NCBI GenBank assembly: GCA_014529385.2
Contig: CM043970.1
Span: 47,891,779-47,955,778 of the forward strand
Reading direction: 5' to 3'
DNA length: 64,000 bases
Source: Adiantum capillus-veneris
Taxonomy: Eukaryota; Streptophyta; Polypodiopsida; Polypodiales; Pteridaceae
The notes below the pieces were generated by a model that saw only the letters and a program-made list of their open reading frames with translations, was not told the DNA's origin and did not search any database. A program made the position numbers and the translations under genes. Each line of letters opens with the position of its first letter. Positions within the stretch are counted from its first letter, which is position 1. This document shows, piece by piece, positions 11,832 through 24,015 of this stretch.

Positions 11832-13660
11832 TTGTACACAGATTCAAAAGGTCATAGGTATCTTATGAGCAACAAAAGCAGCACAGGAGCCAAGATCCTA
11901 TTGATCAGAGTAAATCCAGACTCAAAGAACTCCCGGATGTTCACAGATTTCAGTGGAGCTAGGTATTGTAAGCTTAAAGATGAAGTGCAGATAGAAGTGC
12001 AAAAAATCAACCAAAGTGTTTATCCAGAAATCTACACAAGCCAGCAAAACATACAATTGGTGCATATGCAATCAGGGTCATTGTACATGGATTACAGTAG
12101 TCAAATCTATAATCAAGAGCCAGAGTTGCAAGATCCAACAGATCAACCAATAGAAGCAAATCTAAGTGGAGAACCAAGACAAAGACGATACAAAGGTCTA
12201 GATGGAGCAATCTACAGCTTGATGCTCAGTGTTTTAAAAAAAGATGGTGACAACTTGGCAAGCGCAAAAACAAAATCTTCTCAGCTAGAGCTTCACATGA
12301 CCAAACCAGTTGAAATACCACCAGTCATGGCATATTGCTCAGATTGTGGACAAAAAGATGGACATTTTTTTGAAGATTGTCCAAGAAATCTAACCAACAG
12401 GGATACATCAACTGCCAAGCAAGGTACAGAGCAGCGAATCTCAATGTAAGTGCATCTAACTCATCACTTTTAATGCAATTAGATGATTATGCATTACCAT
12501 TAGAAGCACAATTCAAAACATTGCAAGTTCAAAATCAGCATAAAGATGCACAGGCACCTAAAAAGCTTAAAATTGATTCTTTGAACAATAAATTCTTGCA
12601 TGAATTTAGTCAAGGTGTCGAGATACCACCGAATGTTGAAAATACTGTTAGGTTTGCAAATGATTGTGCACCCATTGCCACAAGTGTGCAATCATTCATG
12701 AGTCTAAGAGACACAGCAAACAGAATGATGTTAGCTTTGTATGGCACCCATAATTCATATGCGCACTATGTAGACCAAAAAGGGAAACTGTACAAAAAGG
12801 ATCAACCAGTGTTTGAACGAACTACATACCAGCTCATAGAAGTGCGTTTAGTGATAGATCAGAAAGGATGGATCATTTTAGAGGAAAGAATCTATTATAG
12901 CCCATCCGCTCTAGAGCTGAAGGATATTAACAGACTGAACCCAAAAGTCGGTTCAGAGCCAAACTCTCCTCCATCAAAAATCAGACTTCGATGTTTTGAC
13001 CAAACGAACATATACTTTGACCAAAATAGTCGTAGGTATAGATGAGAGTCTAGCATCTATGATGCCTTGGGTCCTGAAACCACAGAAGCTCATATCATAG
13101 GAGACCCATGGGATAGACAATATCAGGGAAAATATAATGCTATCTATAGCTTGACTTGGGGAATAATTTGTCATGTTTCAAGAAGATACATAGGAAACAC
13201 TTTGTAGAAGGTTTACAGATGCCAAACATCAGCAGTGCTACCCAAAGTGTACCTTCACAGTCCTAGAAGGTGAGACTAAATCAGAGCCAAGTAATTTTGA
13301 ACTCTTACAATGAAGCAGGCTATATTGATCACCCTAGGAAGGGGGGAGCTGTAAATACATCAAGCTCAACTTATGTACCAGGAAATGCTACACCAATTAG
13401 AAGCCCTAGAGCCTCTAGCCAATAGACCTCTTCAAGAAGGCAGAAACCATTGAAAGATCATATGGTTGTTGGAAGTTTCCAATTGACCTAGATTCCCTCA
13501 GAATCTGCAAAAAAATGCTTATATGGAGATCATCAGGGACAAAAGTTTTTGTTGATCTCCACAAGTCAAATCCAAAAGCCAACATATCCAATAGTGTTCA
13601 AAAAGTTCCATGTGATCAACCTTACATATGGATATCAAGATGCACATGGTAACGAATATC
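11832..13660 (+). pseudogene. ORF1 of the non-autonomous element, with recurring (Y/F)xDxxGxxY motifs and a zinc knuckle
   Basis: Two overlapping frames (11832-12449 and 12377-13045), plus later broken frames to about 13660, appear to be one frameshifted protein. A short motif recurs: YTDSKGHRY, FTDFSGARY, YMDYSSQIY, GLDGAIY, YVDQKGKLY, YFDQNSRRY, YGDHQGQKF and YQDAHGNEY. Near residue 167 of the first frame is a knuckle-like CSDCGQKDGHFFEDC (C-x2-C-x5-H-x4-C, one residue longer than usual). Position after the leader and the knuckle suggest a Gag-like role. I know no family with this repeated motif. Stops and a frameshift near 12440 make this copy non-functional. Confidence 0.55.
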
Positions 13661-14089
13661 AGCAATATCATGACCTTGTACAAACCCCTCCTAGGGATGG
13701 CCCGCGACTGAAGTCAAAGACTATCTGAAGATGATGCAAAGCCTCAAGCTGCCAGAATAGGTAACAAAAAATTCAAAGTCAATGGGAGCTAAAGTCCAGA
13801 AAGCTACACAAAGGTTGCCACCAAAAACTCCTTCAAAGAGATAGACTCTGCCAGAAAGTACAATGGATCTATTAAAATGAAAGCTTACCCAAATGCAGGA
13901 GGACAATGCTTAACAATTGCAAAAAAGTGCAGTATCACAGTCATACGAGTCAACATCAACTGAAGCAGGTGGTCAAAGCAAAGAGAGTGCAAATAAAGCT
14001 CAACCAAAGGACACTGCCACAACAAAAGCAGTCATCCAGACACGAATCTCAAGACGATCAAGTGCAACATAGTTGTTGAAAACGAAGAA

Positions 14090-14755
14090 AAGCTGTCAAG
14101 GGAGGTAAAGCTAGATTTTTAGTTAGACAAGAACCTCATGTCTTTTCGCAGTTGGAAAAGATGTGGACAAGCACAACTGGAAGATGCTCCTGAATTTGTG
14201 AGCATATCAGGAAACAAACAAGAAGAGTGCTGGGAAATCATCTCCACCACCATTGAAGTAAGTTCACAGATAATCATAGCTCAATTCCACATGATCACAG
14301 CAAAAGATATGCCACACAACATCATAATGGGAATGCCAATGGCCCAAAAGTTGTTAGAGATACAGAATGCAAACATGATGGACTCATCAGAGACAACCAA
14401 GAATGAAGACCAAGACTGGTCACCCGCAGACGACAGCACAAGGTCCTCAAGCACTATTCAAATGGAGACTTATATCAAAGTACATCTTATTGAAGAGGAT
14501 TCATATCCATCAAAAAGAACTTCAGAAGAGATTGAAGCAAATCAGGCAATAGCAAGTGCAGATCAAACAGAGCAAAGAGAAACCATGACAACTATTGAGC
14601 AAAGAATGCCACCAAAGCCAGAAGTTAAGAAGAATGAGTTTGCAGACAACCAGGAAGCAATAAAAAGTCCACAAATCCAGACATTTCCAGTTAACTCAAC
14701 CAATTTAAGTCAAATTAGAACACAAAGTCTCAAGTCACCCTCCATAGAGACATAG
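14090..14755 (+). pseudogene. Protease-like ORF of the non-autonomous element
   Basis: The frame 14138-14755 (205 codons) contains IIIAQFHMI followed by MPHNIIMGMPMAQKL. This resembles the C-terminal half of plant retropepsins, where a hydrophobic strand is followed by an I-L/M-G-x-P/D-W/M-L turn. No clear D-S/T-G active site is visible upstream, where stops occur. The second half is rich in Glu, Ser and Thr and looks disordered. Confidence 0.4.
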
Positions 14756-14879
14756 TTAGATCAAGATGAGACCATAGAAAAAGCAAGATAGAAATCTTCA
14801 ATAGAACCAACAACAAGAATAGCTATAGTTCTCAGCAGTACAAAATGAGCAAGTGTTAGATGCAATGCTCTATTCGATA

Positions 14880-16200
14880 AAGAAGCAAATTGAAATATGG
14901 TTGCAGACAACATTCAAAGCATTCTAGAGATTACTCAGGACAAGCTAGATAATAGGAAAATCATGGGTAAGGCTACAAGTCAAAAAGAAATGGTTGCTAC
15001 CCTTAGCATCCAAAGTCATGAAGAGCAGGTAAAGTTTCAAGTGAAGCCTTCAAAGGAAATGCTTGTAGATGTTGTCCTTGGACATCAGTGGTTATATCAA
15101 CACAAGGCCTACAAAGAAGATAAAATGCTAATACTTTCTTTTCCAAGAGGTGGCCAGCAACAGATTCAATGTTGCAAAAGTCACAAGAATCAAAGACAAA
15201 TCTTGCAGACAAAGGTAAAGCTAAACAGGAACTTCCATCAATTAACAAAGTAGATGTGACAGCAAATGGCTCTACATCAAAGAACCCTCATGGATCAGCT
15301 TCTTCAAGTGGGTCAGGCTTTCAAAATTTCAAGTCAATTGCTGACCCAATTGAAACCTCCAAGGAGACACCGAGAAAAGCAAAGATATTTCAACCAAAGT
15401 ACTCAACAAAGCAAAGGAAAGTCAAGCAAGTGTTTGTTCAAAGCAGCTTAGTCAAAGTCAACTATCCGGTTTGGATTAAAGACAGGAAATCAACACAAAA
15501 AGACAAACACATGGGATGGATAGCATCACAATAGAGATTAAAAGAAAACGAGTACTATGGAGGTAACAGACAGATATGGGTACCAAAACTGCAAGTTATA
15601 AGAGCATATGAAGTAACATCAAGTACCTCCCAGGAAATAAGTCCCACAAGGTATCAACCTCGACAATATCCTAGGATACCTAAGAAGCAGGTATACAATA
15701 GAAGAGCATTGAAAGATGCTAAAGTCTACCACAACTCTCAAGAAAAGACAAAACAAAGAAGAATCTCAAAGAATCTTCCTCTTAAAAAACGATTCTACAC
15801 AAGTTTTACAAAGATTTGGCTACCAGTCAACCACAAGCCAACTGCAACTATACCAGACCTGTATGAAGATCTCAAGAACTCAACAAGACCTAGAGCCAAG
15901 AAAATTCAACAAAGGGGATACAAAGGTCATCAAGAGATTTAGATTCCTAAGTCTTCCAATAAACCGAGTGAAAATCCACATGTCGACAGCCAATAGAGGC
16001 CTACACCAACATCAAAGACTCCTATCAACATGCCTACTTGGAGAATCAAACAGATAATGGAGTCTTCACAGTGAAAGAAGGACAACCTAACCAACACGAA
16101 TGCAAATTCAAAGATGATAAAACAGGTATGGCAAAAGAAACCTTCAATGCCAACTTGGTCCTTCACTAATCCTCTTTTTGAGGATTCAAGCTTACTTTTA
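14880..16200 (+). pseudogene. Second protease-like segment and Lys/Gln-rich tail
   Basis: The frame 14897-15253 holds MLVDVVLGHQWLYQHKA and then LILSFPRGG, again like a retropepsin C-terminal end (V-L-G-x-x-W-L). Downstream frames (15169-15534, 15709-16057) are basic and Gln/Ser-rich and are offset from each other by frameshifts. No RT motif (LPQG, YxDD, FxDD) appears. Two protease-like ends within about 0.8 kb may reflect an internal duplication or a capsid-linked linker. Confidence 0.4.
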
Positions 16201-17218
16201 CCTGAAGAAATGTTTGTAGTAAGCACAAGAATGTAAAAAATCAAGTCGCTAGGGTGCAAAAAAACTATTTGGCATTGTTAGAGTCGGGCTGCTGAGCCAT
16301 GAAATGAGCAAAGCATTAGTCCCAAAGCTTCAAGTCATATTTAACTCTATGCTAAGAGTCATAGTTATTAGTCTTACGCTCAAGATGGAAGAGTTGAGCA
16401 TATCTATGTCATGTCATTCATGTTGGATGAGATGAGTATAAGAGTCAAAGTATTTAACTTACAATTGGTGGAGTGTCGTAGAGTCCAACACTCACGCATA
16501 GTGCACAGTAAGATGAGAGCACATATCCTCGTCAACGAAAACCATTCTCAAAGGGGTGCCAACTTGAAAATCCATGACATATGATTTTATAGCTACACCA
16601 TCTTTTTGAAGAACCCCTCAAAATATTTCTTGCACAGCATATTGTTTTCCATGCATTTCTGTGTATGCATGAATAGGATATCCCACCATTGGACATATGC
16701 ATTAGACACTCATTTTGCTTCCACCTATGCACCTTGAGTGGACTACAATAGGTAAACCAATGTTCCATCATGCTACCCTTTCATATATGCTATCTCATTA
16801 ATTCCATATCTATCAGCAAATAATCCCTTGAGTACTTTATTAATATTTCCAATGCTAATAAGTACCCCAATAATACGTGTATCCCAAAGGCACTTTTTTC
16901 TTGCTGGGTTTTTTCCCTTTGGTCATCCAGGTATTAGACCCTAAATTAGAACCTCATCATTCTACTTTCCTTGTACATACCTTTTATAAATAAACAACAG
17001 CCTCATCATTATGCTATTACAACGGACAAATACAACATTATCTCTCACATCAAACATATTCAAACCACTCAAGATGTTGCAGCAAATTGAACCGCATCAA
17101 CAAATTCAACAACCAATGAAGACAATGAGTCCATCAACAACCAATCAAAACCTTCTCTAGCCTCCCAGACACTTTTCAACGGTGCCCAAGGATGCGCACT
17201 AAAATCGGAAGGGGGGAA
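16201..17218 (+). other. 3' untranslated region and polypurine tract of the non-autonomous element
   Basis: No gene seen. It ends with a polypurine tract, ggaaggggggaa (17207-17218), immediately before the LTR start at 17219. Confidence 0.65.
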
Positions 17219-17289
17219 TGTTAACTGAGTCAACGTCAGTCAACAGAAGCTGCTAAAGACCAAAGACGTATGGATGCACATCAAAGATT
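17219..17289 (+). repeat. Truncated 3' LTR of the non-autonomous element
   Basis: It repeats the first 70 bases of the 7591 LTR and then switches to a different LTR at 17290. The remaining roughly 860 bases of this LTR are not found elsewhere in the window. Confidence 0.8.
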
Positions 17290-17628
17290 TGTTAGCCTTG
17301 CATATTCTTTCATTAAAGTGTTATTGAACCTTAGTAGTTTTACTTTCAGTTTGTAATTAAGGAAGAGCTTTGTGCCTCTTCATTCTTCCTAGTAGTTAGC
17401 CTCGCACCTGATGGTAGCACATTGTATAAGAGCAGGGTGATGAATGCAAGGCTATGGCTATGAAGATCTATGCTTCTCTCTGTATTCTGTCTTCAATTTT
17501 CCTTCAATTCCCTGATTTTGTTCTAAACATGTTCAAGTACTGAAACTATTCTGATTCTGCGAGATGATGATGTAATGCTTTAATGGTTAATTTAGTTGTT
17601 ATTCCCACTCCCCTTTACCTCAATAACA
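17290..17628 (+). repeat. Probable 5' LTR of the Tat-like element
   Basis: Inferred from the abrupt junction in the older LTR at 17289/17290, the TGTTA...TAACA ends, and a possible primer-binding site starting tggcaatcctgatgattg (17631). It is not confirmed by a partner LTR. Confidence 0.5.
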
Positions 17629-18279
17629 CTTGGCAATCCTGATGATTGTGGAGAAAACTTTGATCAAAGCCTTAATGGGCAATGGGGTCTAGTTGGGTCA
17701 TATGGGGTTGTGAACCTGAAGATTTCCTGCAAGCATTCTCTAATTGGAAGTCAGAGGAGGAGGAATAGGAAGATTACAACGTGATTTTCCTTCAGGAGTA
17801 TTTTCCCAAATTGCCTGGTGATTTAAAGCTTCAGGTTGTTTCCAAGGTTTTTCAATTTTACAAAGCACAGTATTTGCCTTTTGGATTAGTGAATGGTCCA
17901 ATCAGTTTGGTTAACTGCACTAGTAGACAACTCAGAATTTTCCTCAAGATCACAAGTAGAAGGAGACATGTATGAGTGATTCAAGGGATGAACCACCAAA
18001 ACTCTCCTATGGCACCAGTTTCTAGAGAAGAAGATATGAATCATGGCTGGAATCTCAACTTCAGAGATCAAGGGGTCATGCAGAAGAAGAATTCTTGAAG
18101 TAGGAGCAGTTACACGTTTGCCACCAATTCCTGAAGGAAAATGACTTGAAGAGACCAGCAACATAAGTGGAGACCAACAATAGGAGGAAGGGGAAACATC
18201 TTCACCTCGGACAATAGTGCAAGGAAGCAACCCAACTCCTGAAAGAGTCATCCATTAGTTAGTTGGCATTCAGGAGGTC

Positions 18280-19700
18280 CAGCAGTTTTTGAGGGCAAGG
18301 AGACAACTACAGTTTCCTAAACCACCACTTATACCATTGTTGAACTTTAACCCTTTGGGGGGTCCACCAATTCAACAAGTACCCATTATGGCACAACCAC
18401 CACTCAACCCCAAAGTAGGGGCATCCAAATTTAGTGGAAAAGACTCCCAGGATGCTGACAGTCATGTGGGACAGTTTGAGACAAGATGATCTGCTAGTGG
18501 GTATGATGTCCTTTATAATGATTCTATAAAAAAGGAGCATTTTGCAACATTACAGAAAAAAGCCATGTCTTGGTTCATGCAGTATGGTACTACTGCATTC
18601 CCTGATATGATAACTTAAAGATCAGATTTTTGGCCAGGTTCAGAGCAGATAAAACCCCTAAAGATGTTCTGAGGAAAATCAAAAATATAAAGCAAAAGGA
18701 TTTGTTGGTGGAAGACTATGCCCAACATTTTAGGAACTTGATGAACAGGTTGCAAGCCAATCAAAGACCCTCTTGGGAAAAATTGGGTGACTATTTTTGT
18801 AGAGGTTTGAGGGAACAATTGAAGAGTGTCATTGCAGGTCATTCTCCTCTTACCCAACCTCAAGATTTTGGAAACATTGTGGATGCAGTCATGAGAGTTG
18901 AAAGAAGATATAGCACCAGTGAACAAAAGAAGAGTAAGAAGAAGAAGTCCCAACAGGACTCTGATTCAAAAAATGAGGATTCAGATTCAGATTCAGATGG
19001 TGATGAAGAAATAGATTCAGATTCTGATCAGGAAACAGATTCTGAGGATGAAGAAAAGGACACATGGAGTGCCAAGAAGAAGAAGAAGAAGAAGTCCAAG
19101 AAGAAAGGATCAAAGTAAAAGAAACACAAAAGAAAAGGCAAAGCCAAGAATGGTAAGTCTAAATCTAAGGAACCTAATGATATCAATAAACAGATTTTGG
19201 ATAAATTGAAGGAGATACAGTCACAATCATTTTCTAGCCCTCTCAGATCACCATTTTGTCAGGTATGCCAAAGACCTGGACATGAGTATGATAATTGCTA
19301 TTATAACCCCAATTTTAGAGGAAGAAGACCTACACACATTTTAGCAAAGATGGAATCAGGTGCTAATGTGGTTGCACCACAACTCTTCAGGGGTAGATTT
19401 CAAAATTCAAATCAACAAAGGCAATTCCAGCAAGGGAGTTGGCAAAATGGGCCAAGGTTTCAGCAAACTACCAATCCAATGCAACCATGTAGCTATTGTG
19501 GTACAATGGGACACATGCAAGGACCTGTATGTGAGTTGTGGTGTAAGCATATGAATGAGAGAGGTATTCCAATTGTGAATTTTAATTCCCCAAATGCCGG
19601 TGCTAGTTCTTCCAATGATAATAGAATGAAGTCACCAGCTTAGGTAAATGCAGTGTTTTTGGAAGAGATTGACACTTCAGATGAAAAATAGGGCAGTCAA
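18280..19700 (+). pseudogene. Gag of the Tat-like element, with acidic and poly-Lys tracts and two zinc knuckles
   Basis: The frame 18289-18489 (capsid start, GASKFSGKDSQDADSHVGQF) ends at a stop. The protein resumes in another frame at about 18610 (MARFRADKTPKDVLRKIKNI onward) and runs with one further stop (19116) to 19643. After the capsid part comes an Asp/Ser/Glu-rich stretch (about 18955-19065), then a Lys-rich run (about 19072-19140). Next is a knuckle, CQVCQRPGHEYDNC (C-x2-C-x4-H-x4-C), and a second Cys/His cluster, CSYCGTMGHMQGPVC. Gag would assemble particles and bind RNA. Confidence 0.8.
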
Positions 19701-20269
19701 TTATTAGAACCTGACAAGAAACTGTTTACTGAAGAAACAGGAGGAAAGTTACCCAAACCATATATTGATTCTCTACACACTTCTCAATGTGATTTCTCTC
19801 ATTGTATTCAAATTGAGGAAGTGTTTGACAAACCACAAGAAGTGCAAACTTTAGCCATCACACGATCCAAGGGAAAGTTGCCACTACAGGAAAAGGAGCA
19901 AGGAAAGATGATGAGGACCCTATTGATTGGAGAGCTCAAGAGAAGATGAGGAGAGGAGTCTTACAAGAGATCCAATCTAATCAAAAAACTGACAAAGCAG
20001 CAGATTTTTGGCCCACAGATTTAATTCAGAAAGTCTGGGAGAAGATGAGCAGTAAGCAGTCAGATTCTGCATCACTGCCAAATTCCTTGAGGCCAAATAA
20101 TTTAGTGCAATCTTCTACCAAGGAGTTTTCTGATGACCTTTTTGAAGCCCTTATGGATGCCCCAATTTTAGTCAAAGTGGGACAACTCTTGAAACTGGTC
20201 CCTGACTTTAGTCAGGTGTTCCTTGGGAAACTCACAGATGAAGCTAAAGGAAATACATGACCACAACAA

Positions 20270-20900
20270 GAAATGGGACATATCTATCTAGCACATATTG
20301 ATTTTGGAGATGTAGCACCAGTGGATGTGGACTACAAAGTTCCAGTGATCAACATTTCCATTGGGAAGGTGTACTTGTCAGATGTGTTAGTGGATGGAGG
20401 TTCATGAGTTGACATTCTTCCTGAATTAGTGTGTAAGAAACTGAAATTAACCAATTGGGCACCTGTACCATTTCAAGTGAAAATGCAGATCAAAGGAGAG
20501 TGCATCCTTTGGGGATTCTTAGGAATCAAACATAAGTGTTGCAGGATTGATTTTCATTGTAAACTTTGTGATTCTCAGACTCAAAGAAACAACCTGTTCC
20601 TACCCAATGATCCTGGGAAGACCATGGTTAAGAGCAGCTAAAGTCAAGCAACTTTGGGGTGCAGACACCATTGTGATCAAACAGGGCAAGAAGAAGCTTA
20701 GGATACAGATGATGCCCAGGAAAACAATCCCACCAAGTTTTAGACCTTTGTATGCAGAAGGTATTAATATGGGGGAGGCAGTTGAAGAAGATGAGGAAGA
20801 TGAGTTTCTTCAAAGGTATCAGACAGTTATTCCTATTTTTGAGGTTGATGTTCAAAAAAATTGCAGACACAGTTCAGAATCAGGACAATTCTCCTGATCC
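20270..20900 (+). pseudogene. Retropepsin of the Tat-like element
   Basis: The frame from about 20281 shows VDYKVPVINISIGK then SDVLVDGGS, stop, VDILPE. The D-G-G-S arrangement of this lineage's protease is present, with a TGA just after it. After a frameshift near 20550, the C-terminal YPMILGRPWLRAAKV is typical of plant retropepsins. The enzyme matures the polyprotein; this copy is broken. Confidence 0.75.
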
Positions 20901-21109
20901 AAAACTGATAAACATGAGAAATGTTTCAGGGATTTCAGCTTCCAACAAAAATTCACAAGAGGAGTAGGAAGCATTAGAAGCAATTAAACATGCAGAGCAA
21001 ATCTTTGATGAGAAAATGGTAAAGAGCTCAAGAATTAGGGAAGATGATTTGGAAGACATGAACCTGGGAGAGGACAGAGACCCCAGAATAGTTAAAGTGT
21101 CCACTGAAA

Positions 21110-22460
21110 TTGGACTTGAGCTTCAAAGAGTCATTGAAAACCTTGTTAAAGGAGTTTAAAGATGTTTTTGCTTGGTCTTACACTGATATGAAGGGAGAAG
21201 AACCAGCAGTGTGTCAGCATAGGATCAATTTGAAAACTTATGCAGTTTCAGTTAAGCAACAAAGGTATAGAATGAACCCCAATTATGCAAAACAGGTGTA
21301 GGAGGAGATTGATAAACTTCTAAAATTAGGTTTAATTTATCCATTGGATAAAGTAACCTGGTTGTCACCCATTGTGGTGGTGCCCAAAAAGAATGGCAAG
21401 ATCAGAATTTGTGTGGATTACAGCAAACTGAATGCTGCCACCATTACTGATCCATTCCCATTACCTTACTGTGACCGAATGTTGGATGTAGTTGCATGGA
21501 AGGAGATTTACAGCTTCTTGGATGGATTTAGTGGATACAATCATGTTGGTATGGCTTTGAAAGGTAGGGATAAAACATCATTCATAACAGAATGGGGAGT
21601 CTATGCTTCCACAGTTATGAATTTTGGCCTTAAAAATGCACCACCAACATTTCAGAAATGGGTGATGGAGGTTTTTGCTCCTTACCTGACAATGTTTATG
21701 AAGGTTTTTCTGGATGATATCAGTGTGTCAAGAAGTAAAACTGGACATTTGCATCATTTGAGATTATGTTCTCAAAAATGCAGGGAGGCCAGAATGTCAC
21801 TCAATCCTGCAAAATGTGCATTTGCAGTGAAAAGGGGTATTTTGTTGTGACACATCATCAGTAAAGAGGGCATTTCCATTGATCCCAAGAAAGTGGAAGC
21901 TATTTTGAAAGCACATGCTCCTAAAACTGTTAAGCAACTGATGAGGTTCATTGGACAGGTTAAATGGCACACTAGGTTTCTCAGATATCTGGCTCATGTG
22001 TGTTTACTCTTGACATACTTAACAAAAAAGAATGCGGAGTTTGCATGGAAAGAAGAGCAGGAAAGGGTTTTTTCATTGATGAAGAAAATGTTAGTAATTG
22101 CTCCTAACTTGATTCCTCCTGACTGGAAAAAACCATTCCACTTGTTTGTGGATTCCTTTCATTCAGCTATTGGTGCAGTCTTGATGCAGGAAGCTGAGAA
22201 GGGTTGGTTCAAACCAATCCATTATGCAAGCAGGGTGTTATCTTCTGCAGAGAGGAACTATTCAATAACTAAAAGGGAATGCCTCGGGATGATCTTTGGA
22301 CTTCAGAAGTTTAGGCGACAATTCATGTAGATCATCAAGCTTTGATCTACTTGGTAAATAAACCTCATTTGTCAGGGAGACTGGCTAGATGGGTATTTTT
22401 GATGCAAGAGTTTGATTATTCAGTCATTCATAAACCAGGCCAAGAACAGGTTATTGCAGA
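21110..22460 (+). pseudogene. Reverse transcriptase-RNase H of the Tat-like element
   Basis: RT motifs in order: LSPIVVVPKKNGKIRICVDY (about 21362-21421), SFLDGFSGYN, then FGLKNAPPTFQ, and the catalytic VFLDDI (about 21706). A TGA at 21848 precedes HIISKEG in the same frame. RNase H follows at 21893-22330, with LFVDSFHSAIGAVLMQ and YSITKRECLGMIFGLQKFR, then another frame change before VIHKPGQEQVIADWLQ. The order PR-RT-RH-IN identifies Ty3/gypsy. Confidence 0.88.
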
Positions 22461-23830
22461 TTGGCTACAGGTGAAGTTCCCAATCAGGGAATTGATGGAT
22501 TACCTGATGCAAACCTGTTTCCAGTTCAGGTCATTCAAGACAAAGATTCATGGTATGCAGATATGTTATACTTTCTTCTTGATGGTGTTTTACCCAAACA
22601 GATGGTGGTTACCCAGAGAAAGAAACTTGCATGGCAAAGCAGGTCCTTCACAGTAGTTATGGGAGTCTTGTACAAAAAGGGAATTGATCAGATACTCAAG
22701 AGATGTGGTGAGCAGTTTGAACAACGTGCAGTTTTAAATGAAGCCCATTCAAGTGATGCAGGTGGTCACTTTTCAGGAGAGATTACTGCAAAGAAAATAT
22801 TACAAGCAGGTTTGTGGTGGCCATCAATTTTTAAGGATTCCCATGAGTTTGTGAAGTATTGTTTAACTTGTCAGAGGGATGATAGACCTCTCAATGCTAA
22901 TAGGATGCCTTTACAACATATTCTACCACTTGAACCTTTTCAAAAGTGGGGATTAGACTTTGTGGGCCATGTGAAGCCAACAACAAAATTTACAAGAAAT
23001 AAGTATATTCTTGTGGCAACAAATTACTGTACCAAGTGGGTAGAAGCACAGGCAATGAAGGATAACAAGGTAGAGAGTGTAGCAAAGTTCCTTTACAGAA
23101 ACATAATGACCAGGTTTGGATGTCCAGTTGAATTAGTTTCAGATCAGGGTGGACATTTCATCAATAAAGTAATCAAGAAGCTTACTAAATATCACCTGAT
23201 TATCCACAAGAAGTCCACAATTTACTACCCACAAGCTAATGGTCAGGCAAAGTCTACCAACAAAACTCTAGTGAGGATCCTAAGGAGAATTGTTTCAGAA
23301 AACAAGAAGGATTGGGATACCAAACTAGATTCAACATTGTGGGCATTCAAGATAGCATTTAAAATTAGCACAGGGATGACACCATTTAAGATGGTGTATG
23401 GTGTGGAAGCCATAGTCCCTATGGAATTTGTAGTTCCAAGTTTCAGGATTGCACTTCAGTATAAATTGTCAGGAGATGAGTCTTCAGTTTGCAGGCAGGA
23501 ACAATTACTGAAATTAGAGGAGAGCACAATTTAGGCAACATATATCACTCAAGCAATTCAGAGAAGAAGACAAGCTTGGGTGGACAAGAACATTAAGTAC
23601 AAATCCTTTGCAGAAGGTGATTGGGTACTTATGTACAACAACAGACTTGGCAAAAGACCTGGTAAGCTCAAGTTAAGGTACTTGGGGCCTTTCCAGATAG
23701 CAGAAGAAATAGGAGATTCAACATTTTTGTTGGCAGATGAGCAAGGCAGAATTTTCCCAAAGGTAATTAATGGCTTTAGGCTAAAACGCTTTGTGGGTGT
23801 GAATCATCTCTTAGAGAGTAAAAATAATCA
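22461..23830 (+). pseudogene. Integrase of the Tat-like element, third catalytic acid replaced by Lys
   Basis: The 357-codon frame 22461-23534 holds the zinc-binding HHCC domain (HSSDAGGHFSG, then CLTCQRDD), the first catalytic Asp in WGLDFVG, the second in LVSDQGGHF, and the third acidic position in YYPQANGQAKSTNK, where lineage members have Glu. The frame stops at 23532. A further frame, 23580-24041, gives the C-terminal domain, with YLGPFQIAEE and KVINGFRLKRF. No chromodomain is present. A single GAG to AAG change would explain the Lys. The enzyme should be inactive. Confidence 0.85.
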
Positions 23831-24015
23831 TGGTTTAGCACATGGAATATTTTTCGTAGAGATTGGTGACATGGATGTTGGAATGTCATGTCAGGTGAGT
23901 TCCAAATTTACTTTTAAACGTTACCCTGGACGTTTATACTTGGCAACACACCAAATCTTTCTCCTATGCGTGTTTTTTGTACCTCTTCTGTTGCGTTTTC
24001 TTAAACTTCCTAGCC

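Larger units (their letters stand above)
7591..17289 (+). mobile_element. Large non-autonomous LTR element (gag/PR-like ORFs, no RT or integrase)
   Basis: The 5' LTR (7591-8518) begins TGTTAACTGAG and ends CCCCTAACA. A primer-binding-like site follows. A long leader, an A-rich tract and broken ORFs (11832-16200) come next. A polypurine tract, ggaaggggggaa (17207-17218), precedes a restart of the LTR at 17219. The 3' LTR matches for about 70 bp, then is cut at about 17289 by another element's LTR. Over these 70 bp the two LTRs differ by six substitutions, all transitions, plus one indel, so the element is old. No RT, RNase H or integrase motif could be found in about 8.7 kb of internal DNA. 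Confidence 0.8.
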
